Part shown: one piece after another, positions 47,806 to 58,080 of the stretch | Layout: each line of letters starts with the position of its first letter | Position numbering within the stretch: position 1 is the stretch's first letter | From: Malaya genurostris | Lineage: Eukaryota > Arthropoda > Insecta > Diptera > Culicidae | Length of the DNA: 64,000 nt | Assembly: GCF_030247185.1 (NCBI RefSeq) | Contig: NC_080571.1 | Coordinates: 345,123,879 to 345,187,878, forward strand | Reading direction: 5' to 3' | Position numbers and translations under genes: made by a program | The notes under the pieces: model-generated | Told to the model about the DNA's origin: nothing | Databases searched by the model: none | Seen by the model: only the letters and a program-made list of their open reading frames with translations

Positions 47806-48787
47806 AAGACTGTCCCAGAAAGTATAGACACAACCAAAAATCGCTACCATTTCTCAATGGTGCAGAATCTGTCAATTTTTATGGCTGCGTCCTGTTGTTT
47901 ACACTTTTCTCTAACCACTTGTGCAGTTGTTTATACGTTTTTATTAGTTTGTTTCGAAATGCGTGGACTTTCAGCAGAACAACGTCGAGAAATTGTGTAC
48001 AAATGGTGCACAGAACGCGGACTGTCACTGAGAACGATAGCAAAAATGGAAGGAGTAAGTGAAAAAGCCGTGCGAAATGCAATCAGCAAGTTCGGTGAGG
48101 ATAACACCTTTGAGGATAAACCGAAAACGGGTCAAAAAAAAAGTCCTGCTAACCCTCAGTTGGATAAACGTATACGTTTGAGCCTTCGAACCTATAAGAA
48201 GCAGAAACAACCAAACCGCAGTCCGAAACAAGAAGCATCGATCAGGCCGAGGGTTCGAAAGCTGTGCAATACGATTCTTGCTGGAAATTTGAACTGCATA
48301 ATCAACGTTCGACGAAACCTACGCGAAACTCGTTTACAAATCCTTGCCGGGACCACAATATTATACGGTGCGAGAAGGGCAAGTGTTAAACCAGTCCGAG
48401 ACATCGATTGAAGTCGAAAAATTTGGTAAGAAAGCTATGATCTGGCAAGCAATTTGTAGCGGTAAGATTTCGAAACCCTTCTTCATCATCACTGCTTCAA
48501 TGAACAGCGAAATATACATCATGGAATGTTTAACAAAACGACTTCTACCCATGATTCGAAGCCACAAGGATCTTGCTTCTTGCCAGAAGTCTGTACGTAA
48601 TTTAATGAGGAACGTTCGCAAGAAGGTGCGCCAGCTAGTCTACAATGGCTAAGTAGCAAATGTTGAGAATAATATTCTGTTGTTGTAGTCTAATATTATC
48701 AGTGTATCGAATAAAATTTGAATATTTAACACTTGTGAATTAATTACAGCGAAATCAAAGTGCGTCCATACTTTCTGGTACAGTCTT
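47806..48787 (+). mobile_element. ITmD37E-type transposon with intact ends and TA flanks
   Basis: The ends are inverted: AAGACTGTCCCAGAAAGTAT at the left; at the right the complement reads AAGACTGTACCAGAAAGTAT. Both are flanked by TA (47804-47805 and 48788-48789), the Tc1/mariner target duplication. At 982 bp it is shorter than an autonomous element because the transposase is internally deleted. It sits inside the terminus of a dispersed-family copy: the left flank CACTTACTT and right flank CTATCGTGAATATC are both family words. Confidence 0.88.
47959..48651 (+). pseudogene. Broken ITmD37E transposase, copy at 48 kb
   Basis: The start is ATG 47959 (MRGLSAEQRREIVYKWCTER). A helix-turn-helix follows (LRTIAKMEGVSEKAVRNAI), then a linker with KTGQKKSPANPQ. 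The frame is lost near the first catalytic Asp: around 48300 the sequence reads STFDETYAKLVYK-like in another phase, so the first Asp block is FDETY rather than DDETY. From 48344 the frame continues PGPQYYTVREG, EKFGKKAMIWQAICSG, ECLTKRLLPMIRSHKDLASC. Directly after DLASC it jumps to QKSVRNLMRNVRKKVRQL, the C-terminal tail, with a stop at 48650. The segment bearing the catalytic Glu is gone. Confidence 0.85.
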
Positions 48788-48789
48788 TA

Positions 48790-49690
48790 CTATCGTGAAT
48801 ATCTCTTGTTTTATTAAACGTATAAACATAATTTTTTCTCCACGTCATCGGTTTTTAGAACTAGTTTTAATGCCAGGTTTTGGAGCGTAAATCTGGATCT
48901 GAGACCAGAATCTAGATTGTAGTCCAAGACTTTGGACCTAAATATCGGAACTGAGTTCTGGACTTGGATCTCAATATTGATACTAAATTCTGGAACGTAA
49001 ATTGAGGTTCAGACCAGAATCCAGTTCCGAAATTCCGGTCCGGAATTCAGATTTACAAATAAATTTCAGAATTCAAGTTCAGGGTTCTGAAGCGGAAGTT
49101 CTGGAACTTCAGACCGAAATCCAGAGAGAGAGAGGGAGAGATAAAGAGAGAGCTCAGATTAAATATTAAGTTGTATTTCCAGAATTTAGTTCTTAACTTT
49201 ATTCCAGAGGCCAGGTTCGTAACTATATACCAGAATTCAGGTCTTGAATTTGGTTCCAAAATTCAGTTCCACAATTCTAAAAGTGTAACTGAATTCTGGA
49301 ACTAATTTCTAAAGCATTTGTATCTGAATTTTAGAACTGAATTTCTGTGCTAAACTCAGAAAACTGAATTTGAAAACTAAATCTTGGACCCGAATTCTGC
49401 ACCTAAAATTCAGCTGCGGATCAGAATTCAATTCAAGAGTTCAGTGGTCGTTTTCAGGTTCATAATTCAATGCGGAACCTTAATCCTGATCTTGGATTCA
49501 GTTTCAGAATTCAATTTTGGGAATGCAGTGGCGGAAGTCAGATTCGGAATTCAGCACCAGTATCTAGCATCGAAATTGAGTTTCAGAGTTTATAGTTTTT
49601 GTATTCTATTTAACATCAAAAAAACTAACCGATTGATTTATTTCGTATACGTGTCATCCGGTAATGTCTCTGAAATTACCGACCCATTTT
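48790..49690 (+). mobile_element. Dispersed family copy with internal minisatellite (E3)
   Basis: It begins with TCGTGAATATCTCTTGTTTT, a subterminal family word. Degenerate CCAGAATTCAG / TTCTGGAACTG words follow from 48870 to 49590. It ends with CGTATACGTGTCATCCGGTA at about 49644 plus ATGTCTCTGA, the other terminus. A purine tract of GAGAGAGAGGGAGAG-type lies near 49123. The ITmD37E element has replaced part of its left end. Confidence 0.7.
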
Positions 49691-50039
49691 TATTATTGAA
49701 TGGCAATGCTCTTGCTAAGTCCGTGCAAACGGTTCCATAAAATAATTTAAACCTATCATATTACTTGTCCAAAGAGTTGATAATTTTCAGAAGAAACATC
49801 GAAAAAAAACGTTTTTTTCTATAAAAGATATTGTAAAATTAAGTTTGTCGTCACTTTTTCAAAAAATGCCTTTCTTTAACATATAAACATATTTGAATGA
49901 GGCCTCATATATCAAACCATATTTGTTTTATAGATAAAAATATCAATTATAACCAAGCTCCTTGAAATAAATGCGGTTTTTTTTGCAAGCCTGTACTATT
50001 TGTAATAATTATTTTTTGTAATTCATCGTCATTTTGGCG

Positions 50040-50460
50040 GGTAAATAAACCGCTTAAACTCGGAAATCCGCATAGAAAAAATAAATTTTTTTATGCCTAA
50101 TTTTTAAGAAATGCATGAAATGTCCAGATCTGGTGTAATCTCAGAGAAAATGTTTTTGAAACAATCGACTTTAGGTGTTTTGAAATTTCCGAAATCGAAA
50201 TTTGTTTTTGATGCCAAATGTTGAGATCTGGTGTATGCTGAAAAATATTTTTTTGTGAAAATAATCCTAAATTTTCTAAGTGTCAGGGGCGGACTTTAAA
50301 ACAAATTAAGTTAACTTAACACCAGATCTCAACGATTCATGCATTTCTAAGACAAAACAAGAAAAGCGGATAATTTTGAAAATTCGCGTAACTTCGGAAA
50401 TCTGCGTAAAATAGCCGCGCAAAAAATAGTATGAAAACCGCTTAAAAAAGACTTTTAGAT
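50040..50460. repeat. Diverged relative of the GCATAAAAAA MITE
   Basis: Words such as AACCGCTTAAACTCGGAAAT, CCGCATAGAAAAA, GAAAATTCGCGTAAC and AACCGCTTAAAAAAGACTT recall the minisatellite MITE at 4377-4696. The order is similar but divergence is strong and the ends are not identifiable. Confidence 0.4.
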
Positions 50461-50470
50461 CATTTTTTCA

Positions 50471-51965
50471 CGTGAATACGTCTCACTTTACTATGAGATG
50501 CCTTTTCAAATATATCGTATGGGTGAGTGATGAGTTTTTGATCGTGAATATCTTTTGTTTTATTTAAAGTATCAACATAATTATTGCTCCTTGTCATCGG
50601 AGGTGTGATCAGCAATTTGTGATAGAGTTTTCAGTGGTATGGAAATACCACAAATAACTCGAAATTAAAATTTTCTAAAATCGTAAAAATTTGATGCTTC
50701 CGACTCATTAAACTGAGGTCCAGAGACTAATTCTAGAGTCCAGTTCTGAAATTCAGTTGCAGAACCCAAGTTCTAGATTTTACTTCCAAAATTCAGATCT
50801 AAAATTCAGTTTCTCGTTCAAAATCCATCTCTAAAATCCAAAATCTAAAACTGGAATTAGGAAAACTGAAATCTAGAATTGAGATCAGAATCTTGATTCT
50901 AGATCCGGACTTTTGAACAAAATATCGGAAATGAACTCTAGACTTGGATATAAGTTTCGAAACCGAATTCTGGTACAAAAATGGTCAGATCAGAATTCAG
51001 ATCCAAATTTCAGCCTCAGAGTTCTGAAACTAATTGCTGAACTTGAAGTGTTGGAACTTCAGACAGAAATTGAGGACCAGAGTTCATATAATAAACTCAG
51101 CAATATTTCCAGAATTCAGTTCTAAAATGCATTTCAGAAGCCAGTTTAAGAACTCTGTTCAAGAATGCAGGAACTAGATTCTGAAGATTTTTGAACTAAA
51201 TTCCGGATCTGGATTCTAGAACAAGGATTCGGAGCTGGAATTCTGGATCCGAATTTGAAAACTGAATCCTGGACCGGAATTTTGTATTTTAAATTAGATA
51301 CAGAATTGCGGTCCAGGATCTAAAATTTGATACAGAACTCCGGTCCAGGGTTTAGTTTTCAAATTCGGATGCAGAATTCCAGCTCCGAATCCTTGTTCTA
51401 GAATCCTGATCCGGAATTTAGTTCAAAAATCTTCAGAATCTAATTGCTGCCTTTTTTAACTGAGTTCTGATACTGAATTCAGGAATGCATTTTAGAACTG
51501 AATTCTGATATTACAGCTGAATTTAAGATATGAGTTCTGGTTCTGAAATTCCAGCACTTCAAAATCAACATACTGAACCCGAATTCTGAAACTGAAGCTG
51601 GGATTTGTACTCTGGTCTGAACCTTAATTTTTGTTCCATAATTTAGTTTCAATATTCAAATCCATGTCATTTTTTTCCGCCAATTAATTCCAAAGTCCAG
51701 GTCTAGTATCAAGTGCCTGATCCCAATTCCAGCTGAATTTTCAACTGCAGACCAGAATCCAGATCTACGGTTCAGTGCTAGAGTTCAGGTTCCGAATTCA
51801 GTTCCAGAATACTGGTTCAGTGATCAGTTCAACAATCCAAATCCGGATTTTAGTCTCAGAATTCAGTCCCGGAATCTACATCAAAATTGAATTTCAGAAT
51901 TTAGGTTTAGGTTGATCCATTTTATTCGTATTCACGTCATCCACGGCGTTAACCACCCGCCTTTT
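50471..51965 (+). mobile_element. Dispersed family copy with internal minisatellite (E4), both ends present
   Basis: The left end CGTGAATACG (50471-50480) and right end CGTATTCACG (51927-51936) are exact inverted words. The left end is followed by TCACTTTACTATGAGATGCC and GATCGTGAATATC, and the right by TCATCCACGG and the CCACCCGCCTTTTTT border. Between them, 50700-51900 is a field of degenerate words CCAGAATTCAGTTCT and its complement-like AGAACTGAATTCTGG. It ends with the same GTGATCAGTTCAACAATCCA word as the 37-38.7 kb copy. No coding. Confidence 0.78.
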
Positions 51966-52009
51966 TTTCAAACTATTTTCAAAGGTTTTTATATACTGAA
52001 TTTATTTGC

Positions 52010-53740
52010 AGTTCAAAGTTCAAAGTTCACAGTACAAACGTCAAAGTTCAAAAGTTAAAAAGTTCAAAAGAGTTCAAAAGAGTTCAAAAGAGTTCAAAAT
52101 AGTTCAAAAGAGTTCAAAAGAGTTCAAAAGAGTTCAAAAGAGTTCAAAAGAGTTCAAAAGAGTTCAAAAGAGTTCAAAAGAGTTCAAAAGAGTTCAAAAG
52201 AGTTCCAAAGAGTTCCAAAGAGTTCAAAAGAGTTCAAAAGAGTTCAAAAGAGTTCAAAAGAGTTCAAAAGAGTTCAAAAGAGTTCAAAAGAGTTCAAAAG
52301 AGTTCAAAAGAGTTCAAAAGAGTTCAAAAGAGTTCAAAAGAGTTCAAAAGAGTTCAAAAGAGTTCAAAAGAGTTCAAAAGAGTTCAAAAGAGTTCAAAAG
52401 AGTTCAAAAGAGTTCAAAAGAGTTCAAAAGAGTTCAAAAGAGTTCAAAAGAGTTCAAAAGAGTTCAAAAGAGTTCAAAAGAGTTCAAAAGAGTTCAAAAG
52501 AGTTCAAAAGAGTTCAAAAGAGTTCAAAAGAGTTCAAAAGAGTTCAAAAGAGTTCAAAAGAGTTCAAAAGAGTTCAAAAGAGTTCAAAAGAGTTCAAAAG
52601 AAGTCAAAAGAGTTCAAAAGTTCAAAAGTTCAAAAGTTCAAAAGTTCAAAAGTTCAAAAGTTCAAAAATTCAAAAGTTCAAAAGTTCAAAAGTTCAAAAG
52701 AGTTCAAAAGTTCAAAAGTTCAAAAGTTCAAAAGTTCAAAAGTTCAAAAGTTCAAAAGTTCAAAAGTTCAAAAGTTCAAAAGTTCAAAAGTTCAAAAGTT
52801 CAAAAGTTCAAAAGTTCAAAAGTTCAAAAGTTCAAAAGTTCAAAATTTCAAAAGTTCAAAAGTTCAAAAGTTCAAAAGTTCAAAAGTTCAAAAGTTCAAA
52901 AGTTCAAAAGTTCAAAAGTTCAAAAGTTCAAAAGTTCAAAAATTCAAAAGTTCAAAAGTTCAAAAGTTCAAAAGAGTTCAAAAGTTCAAAAGTTCAAAAG
53001 TTCAAAAGTTCAAAAGTTCAAAAGTTCAAAAGTTCAAAAGTTCAAAAGTTCAAAAGTTCAAAAGTTCAAAAGTTCAAAAGTTCAAAAGTTCAAAAGTTCA
53101 AAAGTTCAAAAGTTCAAAAGTTCAAAATTTCAAAAGTTCAAAAGTTCAAAAGTTCAAAAGTTCAAAAGTTCAAAAGTTCAAAAGTTCAAAAGAGTTCAAA
53201 AGAGTTCAAAACAGTTCAAAAGAGTTCAAAAGAGTTCAAAAGAGTTCAAAAGAGTTCCAAAGAGTTCAAAACAGTTCAAAAGAGTTCAAAAGAGTTCAAA
53301 AGAGTTCAAAAGAGTTCAAAAGAGTTCAAAAGAGTTCAAAAGAGTTCAAAAGAGTTCAAAAGAGTTCAAAAGAGTTCAAAAGAGTTCAAAAGAGTTCAAA
53401 AGAGTTCAAAAGAGTTCAAAAGAGTTCAAAAGAGTTCAAAAGAGTTCAAAAGAGTTCAAAAGAGTTCCAAAGAGTTCAAAAGAGTTCCAAAGAGTTCCAA
53501 AGAGTTCCAAAGAGTTCAAAAGAGTTCAAAAGAGTTCAAAAGAGTTCAAAAGAGTTCAAAAGAGTTCAAAAGAGTTGAAAAGAGTTCAAAAGTTCAAAAG
53601 TTCAAAAGTTCCAAAGTTCCAAAGTTCCAAAGTTCCAAAGTTCCAAAGTAACAAAGTAACAAAGTTACAAAGTTAGAGTTACAAAGTTCCGAAGTTCCAA
53701 AGTTCCAAAGTTCCAAAGTTCCAAAGTTCCAAAGTTCCAA
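52010..53740. repeat. Composite array of 10-bp AGTTCAAAAG and 8-bp TTCAAAAG units
   Basis: About 52065-52607 is a 10-bp array of AGTTCAAAAG. About 52608-53185 is an 8-bp array of TTCAAAAG, and 53186-53585 returns to 10 bp. 53586-53740 is an 8-bp TTCCAAAG version. Switches are abrupt and happen by gain or loss of the AG dinucleotide. The 556-codon frame across it encodes only lysine/serine/glutamine-rich repeats and is not a gene. Confidence 0.96.
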
Positions 53741-54140
53741 AGTTGAAAAGTTGAAAAGCTGAAAAGTTGAAAAGTTGAAATGTTGAAATGTTGAAAAGTT
53801 GAAAAGTTGAAAAGTTGAAAAGTTGAAAAGTTGAAAAGTTGAAAAGTTGAAAAGTTGAAAAGTTGAAAAGTTGAAAGTAGAAAGTATAAAGTAGAAAATA
53901 GAAAGTAGAAAGCAGAAAGTTGAAAGTTGAAAGTTGAAAGTTGAAAGTTGAAAGTTGAAAGTTGAAAGTTGAAAGTTGAAAGTTGAAAGTTGAAAGTTGA
54001 AAGTTGAAAGTTGAAAGTTGAAAGTTGAAAGTTGAAAGTTGAAAGTTGAAAGTTGAAAGTTGAAAGTTGAAAGTTGAAAGTTGAAAGTTGAAAGTTGAAA
54101 GTTGAACTTCAGTCCAAGTTCCAAGTTCCAAGTTCCAAGT
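53741..54140. repeat. Array of 8-bp GTTGAAAA then 7-bp GTTGAAA units
   Basis: 53741-53870 is 8-bp GTTGAAAA. A short GTAGAAA/GTATAAA transition leads to about 25 copies of 7-bp GTTGAAA up to about 54105, then a few 7-bp TTCCAAG units. Minus-strand frames here are repeat artefacts. Confidence 0.95.
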
Positions 54141-55310
54141 CAAAACGTTAAAACGTTAAAACGTTAAAACGTTAAAACGTTAAAACGTTAAAACGTTAAA
54201 ACGTTAAAACGTTAAAACGTTAAAACGTTAAAACGTTAAAACGTTAAAACGTTAAAACGTTAAAACGTTAAAACGTTAAAACGTTAAAACGTTAAAACGT
54301 TAAAACGTTAAAACGTTAAAACGTTAAAGCGTAAAAAATCGTTAAAACGCTAAAACGTTAAAACGTTAAAACGTTAAAACGTTAAAACGTTAAAACGTTG
54401 AAACGTTAAAACGTCAGAACGTTAGAACGTTAGAACGTTAAAACGTTAAAGCGTAAAAAATCGTTAAAAAGTTAAAACGTTAAAACTTAAAAACGTTCAA
54501 ACGTTAAAACGTTAAAACGTTAAAACGTTAAAACGTTAAAACGTTAAAACGTTAAAACGTTAAAGCGTAAAAAATCGTTAAAACGTTAAAACGTTAAAAC
54601 GTTAAAACGTTAAAACGTTGAAACGTTAAAACGTCAGAACGTTAGAACGTTAGAACGTTAAAACGTTAAAGCGTAAAAAATCGTTAAAAAGTTAAAACGT
54701 TAAAACTTAAAAACGTAAAAACGTTCAAACGTTAAAACGTTAAAACGTTAAAACGTTAAAACGTTAAAACGTTAAAACGTTAAAACGTTAAAACGTTAAA
54801 ACGTTAAAACGTTAAAACGTTAAAACGTTAAAACGTTAAAACGTTAAAACGTTAAAACGTTAAATTTTTAAACGTTAAAACGTTAAAACGTTAAAACGTT
54901 AAAACGTTAAAACGTTAAAACGTTAAAACGTTAAAACGTTAAATTTTTAAACGTTAAAACGTTAAAACGTTAAAACGTTAAAACGTTAAAACGTTAAAAC
55001 GTTAAAACGTTAAAACGTTAAAACGTTAAAACGTTAAAACGTTAAAACGTTAAAACGTTAAAACGTTAAAACGTTAAGTTTTAAAACGTTAAAACGTTAA
55101 AACGTTAAAACGTTAAAACGTTAAAACGTTAAAACGTTAAAACGTTAAAACGTTAAAACGTTTAAACGTTAAAACGTTAAAACGTTAAAACGTTAAAACG
55201 TAAAACGTCAAAAAACGGTAAAAAGTTAAAAAACCATAAAAACGTTCTAACGTTAAAAAACATTAAAAAGTTAAAAAGGTAAAACGTTAAAATGTTAACA
55301 AGTTAAAAGT
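54141..55310. repeat. 1.2-kb array of 8-bp unit AAAACGTT
   Basis: About 140 copies of AAAACGTT, whose core AACGTT is self-complementary. A variant block (GTTGAAACG, GTCAGAACG, GTTAGAACG, GCGTAAAAAATCG) occurs twice exactly 220 bp apart (the word ACGTCAGAAC at 54411 and 54631). The array decays into AAAAAG/AAAAAC words after 55200. Confidence 0.96.
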
Positions 55311-56710
55311 TCTAAAAATAAATCAAATATGGTTTTTGAGACGCTTCTGTTATTGTTTCTTCATACTAGTTGCTTACTTTCCTATTAACATTGATTGGTT
55401 CCAAATATAGCTCACTCCCTTTGTGCTTAAATAATAATCGCAAAAAAAAATCACTCCAATTTAACAATACTTGTTCACTTTCCCATCAAACATCTAGTTA
55501 GCCGTGGAGGGAAACGATGTGCGTTGAGTTATGTGCCACAAGGGGTCAAAACTTTGTCACCGCCGCCTTTGGTGAATTCTATTTTCGTAACTCCGCGTGC
55601 TGACGATGCCCACGCCGTTGTATGTGGCAGCCGCTGATCGGAGCTCATAAGTGACATGATGTTTGACAAATTTTTCCGACTACGTGTTAATTTACTACTA
55701 GATTAGGTTTCTGGAATGAAGCGAAAGTAATTTTTATTAATAATGAATTTTTTTTCTCGATTTTTCGACTTGATTTTCGTCTGTGAACTGTCCAACTATT
55801 GGCGAAGTTACTCAAGCTCAACCACTTGTTATTCGATATCAGCTGAAAGTTTAATTTCACTATCAATGTCAATATCGATTCAGCTCGCCAGCCAGGGTAG
55901 TTGGCGTTCTAACAACGTTGTATCGCTGTTTAACTGGGAACCATGAAAGCTCCGTCGGTGTCAAATTGTATGCTCACTTTCTACGGGCGTGGAAAATTTC
56001 ACAGTTCTGCTCAAGTTAATACCGTTTGTCAACTGAGAGCTTAAGTACATATTTGCTCGTTCAGCAGAATGGAATTCGCGGCAAATCGCGGTTGCAAACA
56101 ACAACAAAAAAATAATGAGAAAAACGCTGCCAGTTGTTTGCCCTTATCACGGGAAACTTTTCAACGATCTCTACCGGCTGTCTACATCTAGGCGCTTATC
56201 TGGGTGACATCGAGCGCGCCTCGCACATCTGCACGGCCAAGAATCCGGATGCTAGTGTGGGTGCCGGCGGTTAGGCGATTCCGATTTATGTGAGAATGGA
56301 TTTTTCCAGAAGTTAGGATTATGAAAATTTGAATATCCAATTATGAAAAGCATAATTAGTGAAGACCTTTTCCCCTTTTTATTATTGTCTGTAAGTGAGT
56401 CGAAATTTAGCTTATGTTCCAGCTGCTAGATTATTCATTTGTTGATTTATTCATGACTTTTTTTTTCTAGATTCGCTATTTTGATTTATGCCACCGAGTT
56501 CAACTGAGCTTATGTAACCGATTTTTATGTATTATTTTTAGAGCGCTTGTTCGTTTCTTCCATCTCATCGATGCGAAACAGTGCAGTAAGAATGGAATAA
56601 AACGGAATCACCCACTTGAGTGAGCCAAGAGCAGTTGAATGAACTAACGGTGAGAGTGAAGTAGGCTAAAATGCACTTTCCAGATAATTGCGTTGTTTTT
56701 TTTAGTGGTG
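55311..56710. other. Low-copy region between arrays
   Basis: 55490-56280 is mixed composition with CpG-containing words (CACCGCCGCC, GCCGGCGG) and looks unique. The only coding-like hint is the fragment at 56143-56274, listed next. The rest is AT-rich. Confidence 0.4.
56143..56274 (+). other. Coding-like peptide fragment, unrecognised
   Basis: One frame reads LITGNFSTISTGCLHLGAYL, then GDIERASHICTAKNPDASVG, and stops at TAG 56272-56274 after AGG. Its composition is balanced, unlike nearby shadow frames, and GC is locally high. No start codon or acceptor is obvious. It may be a gene fragment or the tail of an exon. I do not recognise the protein. Confidence 0.25.
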
Positions 56711-57048
56711 CTGCAATCAATCATCAATCAATCATTAATCAATCATCAATCAATCATCAATCAATCATCAATCAATCATCAATCAATCATCAATCAATCA
56801 TCAATCAATCATCAATCAATCATCAATCAATCATCAATCAATCATCAATCAATCATCAATCAATCATCAATCAATCATCAATCAATCATCAATCAATCAG
56901 CAATCAATTATCAATCAATCATCAATCAATCATCAATCAATCATCAATCAATCATCAATCAATCATCAATCAATCATCAATCAATCATCAATCAATCATC
57001 AATCAATCATCAATCAATCATCAATCAATCATCAATCAATCACCAATC
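56711..57048. repeat. 11-bp array AATCAATCATC
   Basis: About 31 tandem copies of the 11-bp unit AATCAATCATC with few substitutions. The frames through it encode Ile/Asn/His/Gln/Ser repeats and are not genes. Confidence 0.96.
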
Positions 57049-57061
57049 ATTTTCTTGTAAG

Positions 57062-57155
57062 TGTTGCAACGCGAGAACGGTTAACTATACAAAAAATGGT
57101 GTCCAAGTAGAATGCCTTACTGGAAATAAAAACCGTTGTCTCGGGTATCGGAAAG
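57062..57155 (+). CDS. Candidate small internal exon, unrecognised
   Basis: A pyrimidine-rich CATTTTCTTGTAAG could act as acceptor directly before 57062, and AAAG|GTAAGC is a good donor at 57155/57156. The 94-bp segment between reads CCNARTVNYTKNGVQVECLT then GNKNRCLGYRK, with several Cys and basic residues. It directly abuts the 11-bp array, so the acceptor lies next to repeat sequence. It could equally be a transposon-derived exon. No partner exons were found. Confidence 0.22.
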
Positions 57156-57259
57156 GTAAGCAACCGTGATGAGTTTCCGTCATTGTTTCCAAATGTATGA
57201 GAAAATTTAATTTTAGTTACAAATTGCTGATTATATTTCTGGCGGAATGGAGAAAGAAT

Positions 57260-57357
57260 TATGTTGTTGCGTTTAGTACAGTTGGAGATATTCACGATTA
57301 AGTTCTACTCATTCCTCAACAGGGCGAACTTCGAAAGTAAGGTAAGACGTATTCACG
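57260..57357 (+). mobile_element. Terminus fragment of the dispersed TCGT..ACGA family
   Basis: GGAGATATTCACGATTAAGT then AAGGTAAGACGTATTCACG (to 57357) match the right ends of copies A and B. The rest of the element is absent. Confidence 0.7.
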
Positions 57358-58072
57358 TGAAAACAAGTTGATAAACATGGTAGGAGGCAGTATTGGAGCA
57401 TGCAAACTTTCTCTTTCTCGTAAAATGTGTCATTTGAACCACTTTGAAAATCATTGTATCTCTTTACCGATTGTGTATCTTGAATAACTTCTCTCAACAA
57501 TAATAAAGCTAAAAAAAATGAGAGATCCTCGTATTAAATCCATGTAACTTGTAGTTTACTTCGCCTTGAGATTTGACCTTGGAACTGTATTGGTGACACC
57601 ATCTGGTGAAGTCAATGGATAAATATATTAACTGTTTCTCAATTTTCAATAGAATAGAAAAATGCTTTATTTGAATTTTAGTTTTGTCTAAATTCTCAAC
57701 ACAAATATGAATCGTAACACAAATTGAAACAGAACAACAAAAAAATGTGCCTAAAATTTATTGTGAATTACCTTATTTTTTGTGAAAACGAAAAGTCTAC
57801 GTGGTTTATGAACGGTCACTAAGTTCCATACAAAGCGTATCGTCAGTGTTTGGTTCACCAAACGAACAAGTAGGCCTAGCCCGTATCTCTATTTTGTTGT
57901 GCCTGTTGAGGAACGTACAAAGAGAACATTTCTGGCAACGCTTCAAGCTAGTTGCTATGGTGCAAAACAAGTTTGTTCATATTTATTGCGTTGCATGCGT
58001 TTCTAACTGTTGGCCTGATCAAAACTATCCTCCCTCTGGGGAAAATGGTTAGATCTTGTTGAGCGTGGAGCG
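57358..58072. other. Intergenic DNA, no supported gene
   Basis: AT-rich, short frames only. Nothing recognisable. Confidence 0.4.
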
Positions 58073-58080
58073 TTCGTCGC

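Noticed and set aside
52006..53676. 556-codon plus-strand frame rich in KEFKRVQKSS repeats
   Set aside because: It follows the tandem array exactly and switches repeat type where the DNA unit switches; it is a by-product of 10-bp and 8-bp units.
56671..57169. 129- and 158-codon frames of Ile/Asn/Gln/Ser/His repeats
   Set aside because: Translation of the 11-bp AATCAATCATC array in different phases; only the short segment after the array is kept as a weak exon candidate.
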